A stretch of 64,000 nucleotides of DNA from Mimachlamys varia (taxonomy: Eukaryota > Mollusca > Bivalvia > Pectinida > Pectinidae). Numbering within the stretch: position 1 is the first letter of the stretch; every line of letters begins with the position of its first letter. The notes under the pieces were generated by a model that made no database searches, was not told where the DNA came from, and worked only from the letters and a program-made list of their open reading frames with translations. Below, one piece after another: positions 52,901 through 61,164 of the stretch. The position numbers and the translations under genes are program-made. The stretch spans positions 3,720,001 to 3,784,000 of the forward strand of contig OX392532.1 of the NCBI GenBank assembly GCA_947623455.1, given 5' to 3'.

Positions 52901-54714
52901 ATGGTTTTAGATAAGAGGTTGTACACTGTACACTGATGGTTTTAGATAAGAGGTTGTACAATGTACACTGATGGTTTTAGATAAGAGGTTGTACAATGTA
53001 CACTGATGGTTTTAGGTAAGAGGTTGTATACTGTACACTGATGGTTTTAGATAAGAGGTTGTACAATGTACACTGATGGTTTTAGATAAGAGGTTGTACA
53101 ATGTACACTGATGGTTTTAGATAAGAGGTTGTACACTGTACACTGATGGTTTTAGATAAGAGGTTGTACAATGTACACTGATGGTTTTAGGTAAGAGGTT
53201 GTACACTGTACACTGATGGTTTTAGATAAGAGGCTGTACACTGATGGTTTTAGATAAGAGGTTAGACACTGTACACTGAGGTTGTACACTGATGGTTTTA
53301 GTAAAGAGGTTGTACAATATACACTGATGGTTTTAGATAAGAGGTTGTACACTGTAGGTTTTAGATAAGAGGTTGCACAATGTACACTACGTGGTTAATG
53401 CATGATTAATCTCTGAAAGTAATGTAATAAATATATTTCAGGCAAAGGATATGTGATATATAAAATAACATTTCTAATTTCCTTCCTTCAAAATAATGGA
53501 GCCCTGCATGTCCTAGCATTGTTGTGGCATGTGTCCTATTGACTTACCTGTGTTCAATATTATTGGCATACATATTGACCATAAGCAACTTCAGAAAGGC
53601 AGCTGTTCACTAAGTTTGTTATTGTGAGATCTATAGTATACAATCAAATGATATTGAATAAATAAGAGAGGAAATTGATTTTCTTTACAATCAGATATTC
53701 ACATGCCTGATACCATTTTCATTGAAGAGTACCTAAATGGATAGAGTAAATTCACCTCCATCAACAATTGTGATTTCTACATTATATAGATCTATTAGAT
53801 TAATATTCTGAAAATCCCAACAAATTTTCAAAGGCATTGAATAACAAAAACAAACCACAATGTATTACTACTGTACATAAACATACAACAAACACTTATT
53901 ATAACAGTACAACACAGTTGGTCTCAAAAAAGTGAAAATTCCAATATGAAAAGTATTATACAATGTAACCATTCATATTGGTAAATTGTGCATGTGACTA
54001 TATCTACATGTATGTTGATTTATGCAAAGGACATGCATAGAGCTCTACCATATAGCAATGAAACTGTAGTGCTATGCAGAAAAAGTAATCAAAGCATAGT
54101 GATTTTGGACAATAATTTTTGAAGCATGCAAAAATGAAAGATAAGCTATGCATGTGACATACAAAGAGTTGATCGTTTCTAGGAATGAATATGTCCACTG
54201 AAGCAGCTATAAATCATAAAGTATCTTGTGTCAATAATTCAGATATTTGCAAAAAAAAAGTTGTAAAATGCACATTATCATTCCATTCAAGAATGAATTA
54301 CTAATATTTCACCAAAATATAATTCAGCATGGAATGTAAACATTTCCAATTTATTTCATATAAAGAGTTGCTTCAAATCAAGGAAAGGTGTATGATACCA
54401 GGCTTTTACAAAACGATCAGATACAGTGTAAGTATCACGATATGTATCGAATCATGATGCATGTATCAATGTTTATCATATTATCCCAACCCTTGTAATA
54501 CACATATCTAACTATCTAAAGACTAGACTTTATAAGGCTAGCTCCCAGTGGAGACTCGCAGCTTTAGATTTCCGAGATGAATTGAGGCCAGAGTAACATA
54601 TCAGGTCTAGACTTCTAAAATGACATGACTATGATCATGATGTGCAGACTTATTTACCTTTAAGTACAGATCACCAAAGTATCCGTGCCTACTATCCATG
54701 CATGCATTCCTCAC
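28829..54714 (-). CDS. NUDT9: NUDT9-like ADP-ribose pyrophosphatase (eight coding exons)
   Basis: NUDT9 hydrolyses ADP-ribose to AMP and ribose 5-phosphate; in vertebrates it is largely mitochondrial. The coding exons, in order on the minus strand, are 54714-54658, 49296-49007, 46042-45944, 45672-45586, 45409-45301, 30492-30349, 30073-29956 and 28941-28829. All have GT-AG borders and all phases agree, giving about 333 residues from the first in-frame Met (54699), against about 350 in human. Family motifs are GPVWADPDL (about 102-110), [23 protein letters not shown] (159-173), the Nudix box GMVDPGE plus REFGEE (210-229), [15 protein letters not shown], and VKWMDL near the end. The catalytic Glu residues of REFGEE are kept. 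The N-terminal exon shows no obvious family similarity, and more 5' exons may exist upstream. A C-terminal NUDT9H domain of a TRPM2 channel is the main alternative, but no channel exons were seen upstream. At least 20 kb of its introns are tandem repeat. Confidence 0.93.
29403..29552. repeat. Tandem array G, about 20-bp unit, about 7 copies
   Basis: The unit is CAAATACTTTGTAACACACA, with variants CTCTGTA and AAATGC. It lies in the last intron of the NUDT9-like gene. The two overlapping minus-strand open frames it creates (29291-29581) are low-complexity and noncoding. Confidence 0.9.
29956..30073 (-). CDS. NUDT9: NUDT9-like exon ([10 protein letters not shown])
   Basis: 118 bases encoding [20 protein letters not shown] followed by [19 protein letters not shown], strongly conserved in NUDT9. 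It exits in phase 1 before GTAAGTAC. Confidence 0.96.
30349..30492 (-). CDS. NUDT9: NUDT9-like exon carrying the Nudix box
   Basis: 144 bases, 48 codons, starting [20 protein letters not shown]. It fits the Nudix pattern Gx5Ex7REUxEE; the final glycine of the general motif is replaced, as in human NUDT9. A charged stretch ([20 protein letters not shown]) follows. It lies between AAATCACAG and GTAAGC. Confidence 0.96.
30493..31404. other. 3' part of the giant NUDT9-like intron
   Basis: AT-rich unique sequence between the Nudix-box exon and array H. No exon or element is recognised. It supplies the real 3' splice site of the intron (AAATCACAG at 30493). Confidence 0.6.
31405..45300. repeat. 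Giant tandem array H, 22-bp unit, about 630 copies
   Basis: The plus-strand unit is built on TAGACAACTTACCCCAGTAA, and a common variant carries AACTTTCCCTTGTTACTC. In gene sense (minus) the standard unit reads GGGGTAAGTTGT followed by CTAGGTAACT: a perfect +1 to +6 donor (GTAAGT) plus a second donor-like site (AG|GTAACT). The array begins at the splice junction of the NUDT9-like exon at 45301, and the true donor is its first unit. Copies at both ends (31405-32200 and 45000-45300) are more diverged. Long-range repetition is strong: the marker ACCTCCCCCAGTTATCTAGA occurs at 33701, 36957 and 40631, offsets of 3256 and 3674 bp, exactly 148 and 167 units. Confidence 0.98.
45301..45409 (-). CDS. 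NUDT9: NUDT9-like exon preceding the giant repeat intron
   Basis: 109 bases encoding [18 protein letters not shown] and [18 protein letters not shown]. It exits in phase 0 directly before the Nudix box. Its donor reads CCAGGG|GTAAGTTG, and from the first intron base onward the sequence is array H. Confidence 0.95.
45586..45672 (-). CDS. NUDT9: NUDT9-like exon ([11 protein letters not shown])
   Basis: 87 bases encoding [18 protein letters not shown] and [10 protein letters not shown], the most conserved NUDT9-specific block. Both borders split Arg codons (AG|A and AG|G). It lies between TATGTTTCAG and GTAAGG. Confidence 0.95.
45944..46042 (-). CDS. NUDT9: NUDT9-like exon (KYEIGED)
   Basis: 99 bases: one base, 32 codons, two bases. 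It encodes [16 protein letters not shown] and [11 protein letters not shown], matching the part of human NUDT9 just before RNPAGRTG. It lies between CTTGTAG and GTAAGTGC. Confidence 0.92.
46123..48118. repeat. Tandem array I, 50-bp unit with internal hairpin, about 40 copies
   Basis: The unit is GATAGCACGGCAGCAGGGGC, CCTGCTGTGTCCCTAACCAT, GTATCCTACC. Each copy holds CAGCAGGGGCCCTGCTG, 8-bp inverted arms around one base. Many copy-to-copy changes fall inside it (CTGCCG, CCGCTG, AGGGGGCC). It is GC-rich against an AT-rich background and lies in the NUDT9-like intron 46043-49006. Confidence 0.97.
48644..48817. repeat. Palindromic element, 174 bp, with nested hairpins
   Basis: The left end AAGACTCTTTTATTATG pairs with CATATGAAAGAGTCTT, and the inner GTATGTAGGATAGGGATATT pairs with its inverse ending at about 48803. 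Near the centre, CCCTCGGGATCACAAAATGTG pairs with CACATTTTGTGACCCCTCGG. No clear target-site duplication. A decayed relative is at 12385-12566, so it is dispersed and MITE-like. Confidence 0.75.
49007..49296 (-). CDS. NUDT9: NUDT9-like, exon with the WADP motif
   Basis: The acceptor is TTTTCCTCACAG and the donor is GTAAGT (GT at 49006-49005). It ends with [18 protein letters not shown] and GPVWADPDL, conserved in NUDT9. A second possible start Met is at 49287 ([15 protein letters not shown]), which would give a basic, mitochondrial-presequence-like N-terminus. The last two bases (CT) are completed by the next exon. Confidence 0.9.
49294..49488. repeat. Tandem array J, about 33-bp unit, at a 3' splice site
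   Basis: Six imperfect copies of a unit containing CATGACATCTCTTTGGGGGA followed by AAACAAACAAAA. The copy nearest the exon reads CCTCTGTGAGGAAAACAAAC and spans the real acceptor of the NUDT9-like exon at 49296. In gene sense the unit is a pyrimidine tract (TTTTGTTTGTTTTCCCCC) followed by AAAGAG, close to the true TTTTCCTCACAG|AGG. Confidence 0.85.
49700..53388. repeat. Tandem array K, 35/28-bp units, interrupted by a transposon
   Basis: The unit is GAGGTTGTACAATGTACACT, GATGGTTTTAGATAA (35 bp). A 28-bp form lacks the AATGTAC part. GATAA and GGTAA variants are interleaved. Rare variants (CACTATTGG at 51223 and 51825; GGTTAGACACTG at 51715 and 52317) recur 602 bp apart, showing a segmental duplication. 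About 2.8 kb is repeat and 933 bp is the inserted element. It lies in the NUDT9-like intron 49297-54657. Confidence 0.97.
49865..50797. mobile_element. Nonautonomous DNA transposon nested in array K
   Basis: The termini CAGTTGTGGGATCGCACAAC and GCGTTACCACAACTG are inverted, and similarity continues irregularly for about 90 bp on each side (GTGTGCGCACGATG, TATGCACGATGTGC). The flanking array sequence is TTAGT-TA on the left and TA-AGAGG on the right. An uninterrupted unit at about 50961 reads TTAGTTAAGAGG, so insertion duplicated TA, as in Tc1/mariner-type elements. No transposase is encoded. A minus-strand open frame at 50255-50470 inside it (containing [20 protein letters not shown]) may be a captured fragment. 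Confidence 0.8.
53389..54657. other. Unique intron sequence of the NUDT9-like gene
   Basis: AT-rich, with no convincing exon. A donor-like GTAAGTCAAT on the minus strand near 53549 is preceded by CTGAAG about 41 bases upstream, but that exon would break the reading frame. Confidence 0.5.
54658..54714 (-). CDS. NUDT9: NUDT9-like, most upstream coding exon found
   Basis: 57 bases, 19 codons, phase 0 on both sides. It lies between TGTGTTTCAG and GTAAATAAG and joins in frame to the next exon. It encodes [19 protein letters not shown], with a candidate start Met at 54699. The first bases after the acceptor (GTGAGG) themselves look like a donor. It is less certain than the other exons because no homology supports it, only the splice sites and the frame. 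Confidence 0.6.
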
Positions 54715-57700
54715 CTGAAACACAGTGTATCATGCAGTGACCTACAACACCTAAAGAGAAATATCACTTTCGGCGATTCTTTATAATAGTTACTATGTTT
54801 TGGTCCAAAATTCTTCTATTGAAAATATTTTATCAGCATTTTTCCATTTAAATTGACAAATTAATAACAATTTCTTGTTCCGGTAATTTGTTCAAAGAGA
54901 AAAATGTTCACTTGAAGGCAATTACAATTTCGATGAACAAACGATAATTAATTTAACTCATTTAATTATTGAAACCATACCCGAAAATTACAATACCAAT
55001 TACTTGTAAAACTTTAAAAAAGCATTATGAGCAAGATATGTGTACATGTATATTAAAGTGTGAACTGACAACAGATGATACACAGTGTGCAGGAAGTCAT
55101 AGCAAGCAATACTGGAAAACAGGAAGCCAACACAGTTCATCACCACCAAGATACTTAAACAGGCCAGGGTTACTGGTGAAAAATGATACAACACACTACA
55201 ACTATTTGTTTGTTACAGTTAATAATGGGTAGTTTTATTAGTACATTCACACATGTCTTAGATAATACAAATGTTAAACATGATCTCTGAGTATTTGGTA
55301 GCTGTGGGAACAGTAGCTTACGGCTAGGTCCGATCTTTTTACCTTTATCATCTAGAAATGTGGCTACCTGGTACATATTTGGTGGATATGTAATGGACCA
55401 GATTGAACAGTGAATAAAAATGTCTGAATCTTGTATCTGATCATACATCGGGCACAACCTGGTCAGATGTACTTTAAATGTATTCACTAATTAATAATAT
55501 AATTTCATCATACAAATCTCACAAGGCAGTAGCTATATAGGTAGCTAACTCTTATAGTAACCCATTTAGTAGTCTGACAACAAATTCAATGACTATCCAG
55601 ATTTAAAAGTATAAATATGAATATCTATTAACAACTATGTTACACTTTTATAGCAAATGCAAGGTTACAAAATCTCTTGACAACTCTATATACTACAGGT
55701 TTATAGACACCACACACAGATGACAGAAAAGACACACCACACCTAGGTACAGGACACTCCAGTCTTATACAGCATATGTGAATATTTCAATGTATTTATA
55801 AAGTCAATAAAGTACTTACTAGGTAAATCATATTTACAGATTTAATATTTCTTACAGGACTTAAATTTCTTCAAAACTAAATCTCGCACTGCTTATTTGA
55901 CCAAATAACATAGAAGAAATCCAATTTTATTTTGTAGCTGCTTTTTGATCTCGGCGCTGATGAGCCAGTTAAAAATGGGCTAACATCAAAAAAGTTCAAC
56001 AAAATGGAAGCATCTGGCCAGATTTCCGTCGGCCAGTCTGACTAGCTTGAAAACTGGTCTCCAGCGTCCAACAGAACTATAAGGACATGATCTATTATAC
56101 AAGTAATTTTTTTTTTTTTACTGTAGCAACATATGTGACAGTTTTGTGATGTTTCACAATGTCTAAAGGAAATTCGACAGCATGACACATAGTAAATTGC
56201 ATACCATAATAAAGGGAAATTATTGTTGGTCGATCAAGACCACTCCCAGCGAGATATCGAGAACACTGATGTCAGAATCACAGGTTTCCTGGAACATGGC
56301 CGTGTCACATGGCAGAAGATATTCCTGACCTCATTTATATTGTAGGTGTTGGATATAGACAAGACTAGTGCCGGTGTTTGAGCGGCCTTCAGTGAGTTTA
56401 TAATGATAATGCAGGTTCTGGCTCCAACTCTGTCACTGCATTTTCTCATAGTGAAATCTACAGCATTCATCCCATGTTATCAACCCAGCACAGTTCTGCT
56501 AGCCTTGAGCTAATACCACTACCAATGTTATAATGATGAATTCTTGCTACTTTGGAGCATTCAATCCAGATGATTTATCCCAAGGTGTTGGGCAAAAGCA
56601 AACTTTTTATATGAAGATAATTAAAACACATGCTATTTTTAGTTTTGAGAGTGTCACATATACATGTATGTAAAAATATATTTTGTACACATGTTTTAAC
56701 TATCATACAACACACAGAGTACAGACTGGTCGTACAGATTATACTTGTTTCCGATACCGATTATATGGCTTCGCTAAAGAGTTATATTTAGTCATAGTGG
56801 ATACATACTTCAACGGAAACAATCCCACCTGTGGGGGCAGTGGGTGGGTAGGACAGTTTTCTATAACAAATAAAGATATTCGAGAGCACGTGCTAGTAAT
56901 GGACCGTTCATATGTACACTGTTAGTGGAAGATGATCACAGCAAAACAATAGTTAGTTAGGAACAGGAACCTGTTTGGGGTTACAACAACTGTCATGCTG
57001 TGCACTTTAGTTTAGGGTCAGTTGTAGGCGTAGGCAGGTGCCAAAATGCACCGAGAGTTAAATGGGCAAAACTATTACTTCAAATATCGGAACATTTATG
57101 ATCATTGAAATTGCTCACCCTTTTTTCATGGGAACTAGCTGGAAAAAGAATGTATACTGTCAGAACCAGTACAAACAGGAACGCCACTCTCGACACACTC
57201 CACCCGATATGACGTCTAAGTACTTCCGGTTAACAGGTGCGCGCTGAGATATAACATGAATAATACTCGCGGCGTAAACCAAAGGTCTTATAAACGTAAT
57301 CAATACATATTCGCGACATGGTATGTATTATTTAGGGTCATAGTAACGAGGAAATAAAATATTGTTTATTGGTTGCTAGCGTTAGCTTCTTGGACTTTTT
57401 ATGCAGATTAAGTGGGGAATTTTTAAGATTGAAATATTTTGATGCATATAATACCAAATTAACACGTGTGACACGTCTTAGCAAGTCTAAATTCTGATGC
57501 AATATAATGCGCTGCTTTATTTTGATATATAAAAGAACTCATTATAATGTTTATAAAATCTTCGTTTTTGAGGATATAAAGAAAACGGTACATTACTGAT
57601 ACATTGTATGTTTTGTCTTTTTATATGGCATACAAATGTATATATAGAACTTGTTATATGTAATTGTGTAAAAGGAGAGGGCGCTCATTTTAAAGCCTCG

Positions 57701-57808
57701 TTTGCTCCTTAATTTGTAGATATAATTATAAAATGATAATTTCAGTTCACGTTATTAATTGATGCAGACAAAACACATTCCTCTATGTCAATATCTAAAT
57801 AATTACAT
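54715..57808. other. Region upstream of the NUDT9-like exons
   Basis: This should contain the promoter and any first exon of the NUDT9-like gene, but none can be pinned down. A minus-strand open frame at 56234-56470 (containing GARTCIIIINSLKAAQTPAL) is unrecognised and could be a coding exon; nothing else supports it. The 57000-57260 part is somewhat richer in CpG (TGACGTCTAAG at about 57210), a possible promoter area. Confidence 0.3.
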
Positions 57809-57817
57809 GGCTTGAAA

Positions 57818-57931
57818 TAGTCCGAAGGGTTCTGACTCTCTGACCCGCTAAATATTTTGACGACAGGTGGGTGCGCACCCGCCTGTCGTCAAAATATTTA
57901 GCGGGTCAGAGAGTCGGAACCCTTCGGACTA
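57818..57931. mobile_element. Palindromic MITE, family C (114 bp)
   Basis: The element starts TAGTCCGAAGGGTTCTGACT and ends AGTCGGAACCCTTCGGACTA. The arms pair nearly perfectly through CTCTGACCCGCTAAATATTT and GACGACAGG to a GTGCGCAC centre. The flanks GGCTTGAAA (57809-57817) and GGTTTGAAA (57932-57940) differ by one base, a 9-bp target-site duplication. This resembles Mutator-type foldback elements. Confidence 0.85.
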
Positions 57932-58076
57932 GGTTTGAAATTGACCTTCAATCAGATCAACAGTCCTTACTATATTAATATGTAGAGTTAATTTTTGAGA
58001 AAAAAAAAGTTTTACATATAGATCTTTGTGATTTCGGATACATATTGTAGAAAACAAAATGTTCAAGGGGTATTTC

Positions 58077-58323
58077 CACAGGGACCTGAGAATTTGTTAC
58101 AGCTAGTTTTGGACCTAAAATAGCCTAGGGTGTTTAGAGTAATTTTACACATTTGGGGGGTTAAGATCAATTTTCGGTAAAAATGCCCCCTCAATGAGCT
58201 TTTATGACCATTGAGGGGGCATTTTTATCGAAAATTGATCTTAACCCCCCAAATGTGTAAAATTACTCTAAACACCCTATTTTAGGTCCAAAACTAGCTG
58301 TAACAAATTCTCTGGTCCCTGTG
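58077..58323. mobile_element. Palindromic MITE, family B, full-length copy (247 bp)
   Basis: The ends are CACAGGGACCTGAGAATTTG and CAAATTCTCTGGTCCCTGTG. The arms pair along almost the whole length to a centre near ATGAGCTTTTATGACCAT. The exact 8-bp direct repeat GGTATTTC flanks it (58069-58076 and 58324-58331). The short terminal inverted repeat and 8-bp duplication fit the hAT superfamily. Confidence 0.88.
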
Positions 58324-58741
58324 GGTATTTCAACATGTTTATGACTGTTCGAGTTTGGGAAAACCCATAACTTTTCTGTCCCAGTGTTGTATAAGATCTA
58401 CAAAATGAATCAGTTTTAGTCTTCTTTTTTAGCTTTCTGTTTTCTTTCCTCCCTTTTTCTCTGTTATTTTGTCAGATCTTTTCGTATCTGAACAGAAGAG
58501 AGTTTTGTTTGGCTTCTAAGTCGCCGGTGTTTCGGAAAATACCTTTCTTAATTTTTAGCAATTGCATGATAATTAGAATTGGGCTTCCCTTTTGTGTGGC
58601 TTTTCCCTAATCTTAAAACATGGTTAAATAATTTTCCTTCAGAATAATCATGTTTCAGGACGATTTTTTTTTAATTTCCTCCGCATCGGCTTCTTTGGCA
58701 CTAGCACACGGGAAAAAAATTCCTGTTCATAAGGTCTATTA

Positions 58742-58764
58742 ATCATCATCATCATCATCATCAT
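58742..58764. repeat. (ATC)n microsatellite
   Basis: About seven uninterrupted ATC triplets; read on the minus strand as a run of Met codons in a spurious frame. Confidence 0.95.
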
Positions 58765-59296
58765 TTTTTTATCGTAAATAAAATTAATATAGGAATTTGC
58801 AGAAAAAGTCAACTGAACGTTATAAAAAAATATTCGTAAGTACATGTAGCTAATAGTGTTTTAGCCTTTTTTTATATAGCTATGCTGAAATATTAATCAC
58901 AATGGCTTAGGTAAAGAAATTCTCACTGCTCTCACGGTCCAAGCTAATAGCAGCAGCAGCAGCAAGAAACTGTCCTTTCATTTTGGCATCATTTATAGGA
59001 TTTTAGAAACGTGTATTTCATTATCTTATTACATACACGTACATGTATATATGTATTTGTACATTTTTTTTGTTCTGAACAAATAAATCTCGGGCATTTC
59101 TCCATCTTTATTTCTGGTGTTCTGGTCAATTTGGATTGTTTTTCTTGTTTTGGTTTAGCGAGTTTACTCCACTAAATTCCTTCCAAGACCTATATGACAG
59201 TCCAATACTCTAGGTTTATGTTGTATGGTGTTTTAGGAGTGCTGGATGTCAGTAGCCACAGAGGTACGAAACAAAAGGTTTCTGTACGGAGATAAT

Positions 59297-59377
59297 CATC
59301 GTCGGAAACCCACGGTACACTGCTCTGGCGTTTGTGACACAAACGCCAGAGCAGTGTACTGTGGGTTTCCGACGATG
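59297..59377. mobile_element. Palindromic MITE, family A (81 bp)
   Basis: The element starts CATCGTCGGAAACCCACGGT and ends GTGGGTTTCCGACGATG, with arms pairing to a TTTGTGACACAAA centre. The exact 9-bp direct repeat GGAGATAAT flanks it (59288-59296 and 59378-59386). The same family is at 20820-20896. A 9-bp duplication suggests Mutator-type mobilisation. Confidence 0.88.
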
Positions 59378-59684
59378 GGAGATAATACGCTATGTAAGTT
59401 CCATCATCGATATCCAGGTGTTGTAACGCTCACCTACGCACTCTACACCTCTGGAATATGTAATAGCAAAACTGAAAGCTACGTGTGATCCACCTTGTTG
59501 ATGAGACAAGGAGACTGACTCGACCCTTTGGTGTACATCAAAAGAACTTCGTGATCACATAACGGTAACATTTGGCAAGCTTCTAAGTTGCTTGCGGCTC
59601 CTTTGTAAATCTTCAAAAACAGACACCAGCGTAGCGATCTCACATATACGTCCATACGTCACACAGATTGGTCAGGGTTTTTTT

Positions 59685-59876
59685 ACCTGAGAATGCCTTC
59701 ACTTTTTCGATAAAAATGCCCCCTCAATGGTCATAAAAGCTATGACCATTGAAGGGGCATTTTATCGAAAATTGATCTTAACCCCCGCCCCCCCCCCCCC
59801 CCAAAATGTGTAAAATTACTCTAAACATCCTATTTTAGGTCCAAAACTAGCTGTACCAAATGCTCAGGTCCCTGTG
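59685..59876. mobile_element. MITE, family B, copy with a deleted left arm
   Basis: The right arm is complete (ending CTCAGGTCCCTGTG), and the centre pairs across CCCCCTCAATGGTCATAAAA. The left arm keeps only ACCTGAGAAT before joining TTTTTCGATAAAAATG. The AACCCCCC tract of the family has grown into a C run of about 15 (59788-59802). No matching left target-site duplication remains. Confidence 0.75.
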
Positions 59877-60169
59877 ATTCCAGGTGTGTATAGAGCGTAG
59901 ACGAGGAAAACCCCTGGATATCGAGGATGTGGAAGTCCGCTTATTCTGCTACATATTTTTGATCGTCCACATCTAGAACAAGATCAAGTTTTACACATCC
60001 AGTAAAAGATCAAGTTTAAATTATTTTTTTTTTCATTTTGATTCCCATATTTTTGAAATCTTTCAGAAAGTATACCATTTCATTTCTTACTTGGAAAGGT
60101 AGAAGGGTCACTTGCAATTCTTTCTTTGTTTCAAACAGGGACGTATACGTCCCTGTTTCAAATTTTTAT

Positions 60170-60495
60170 TATTGACCTTTGGTGTGGTATTTTACAAGTG
60201 TGACAATTGAAAGTGTAGAGACGTTGAAAAGAAATCAGGAGCGTGCCCTCTCACATATAAGTCCCTGCCTCAGATTATGTTCCGCATTTACACAAATCTT
60301 ATATGATTTTTACATTCCTGTACACACGATTTTTCAAATAAATAATAATTATAAAAAAAAAAACTGTTTACAATTCCAGACAGGAAAGGAAGATACATCT
60401 ACATGTACATGTAGCTGTAAGATCAACCAGGTACGGACAGGTGTCGTTCTCTGTGGAAGCCGCCCGGATGTGGAACAGTCTCCAAAATGAATTCA
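60170..60495 (+). pseudogene. Decayed LINE reverse transcriptase C-terminal remnant
   Basis: The frame at 60179 encodes VWYFTSVTIESVETLKRNQE followed by RALSHI, resembling the segment after the reverse transcriptase of CR1/L2/Rex-like LINEs (VWHF, then EKIQERALRF). About 230 bp later another frame reads YGQVSFSVEAARMWNSLQNE, resembling the conserved YG..SFSVAAPRLWNSLP end. The two parts are in different frames with unrelated AT-rich sequence between, so this is a broken copy. Confidence 0.55.
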
Positions 60496-60901
60496 TGAAT
60501 ACCCGTATGGCTAATATTTTGATTTAAATATCAAAATATTAGCCCCATTCGTGAAATATATTTGGTATTACTGAAGACACTGTTAGATATCCTCTATTAA
60601 TTTTTACCAAGGACGTATATATATATATGTGAGACACATATATACATGTATGTACGTCCCTGATTTTACTAATATGCCTTGCTGTCTAATTCTGTGATAG
60701 TTAAAATTTCCCCATACCGTTCTTTACCTGTTACAATTATAAAATGCATATCAATAATACAGCTATTTGTCTGAATTATAATCAACTCCCATAAGTATGA
60801 GGCACAGAACATAAAACAGTGAAACCTCTCTATTAAGACTACCTTAGGTATCATATCAAACTGGTCTAAATAGCGGGATGGTCTGAAAACTGAGGGTGAC
60901 C

Positions 60902-60945
60902 TAGTCCAAATAGTTAGCTGGTCAGAGTCAGAACCCTTCGGACTA
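60902..60945. mobile_element. MITE family C, internally deleted copy
   Basis: Starts TAGTCC and ends CAGAACCCTTCGGACTA, like family C, but only 44 bp remain. The exact 9-bp repeat AGGGTGACC flanks it (60893-60901 and 60946-60954), which confirms both the ends and the 9-bp duplication length for the family. Confidence 0.8.
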
Positions 60946-61164
60946 AGGGTGACCACGCACACAGATTTCTCTGAGATCTACTTTTTGACATGTTTTCGCG
61001 GGCCATTAACTTATCATCGACGATGTCAACTTATATATGTTTTATAATGTTAAACACACAGTAATTGTAACCGATTAGCTAATTTGTCACCAAAATACAG
61101 CTTACTGATCTAACACTTGATAGGTGTACACAGTGGAATACAAACAATTGTATAGCCCAGGCCC

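Larger units (their letters stand above)
57941..61164. other. MITE-rich intergenic region
   Basis: Apart from the listed elements I see no host gene. Other small structures are a perfect 20-bp palindrome CAGGGACGTATACGTCCCTG near 60138, a hairpin built on GGCTAATATTTTGAT near 60503-60540, and a TA-rich stretch between two ACGT motifs at 60610-60660. Confidence 0.45.

Noticed and set aside
49700..53388. TTTTAG|GTAAGAG donor motifs on the plus strand of array K
   Set aside because: They are antisense to the NUDT9-like gene, and no plus-strand transcript is supported, so the splice-site story of array H is not extended to array K.
53549..53590. Possible extra NUDT9-like exon ending before GTAAGTCAAT
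   Set aside because: About 41 bases long; inserting it would shift the frame between the exons at 54658 and 49296, and the acceptor is poor.
28829..54714. TRPM2 channel C-terminus in place of NUDT9
   Set aside because: No transmembrane or TRPM exons were seen upstream in the window, and the phase-consistent N-terminus is short. Kept only as a less likely alternative.
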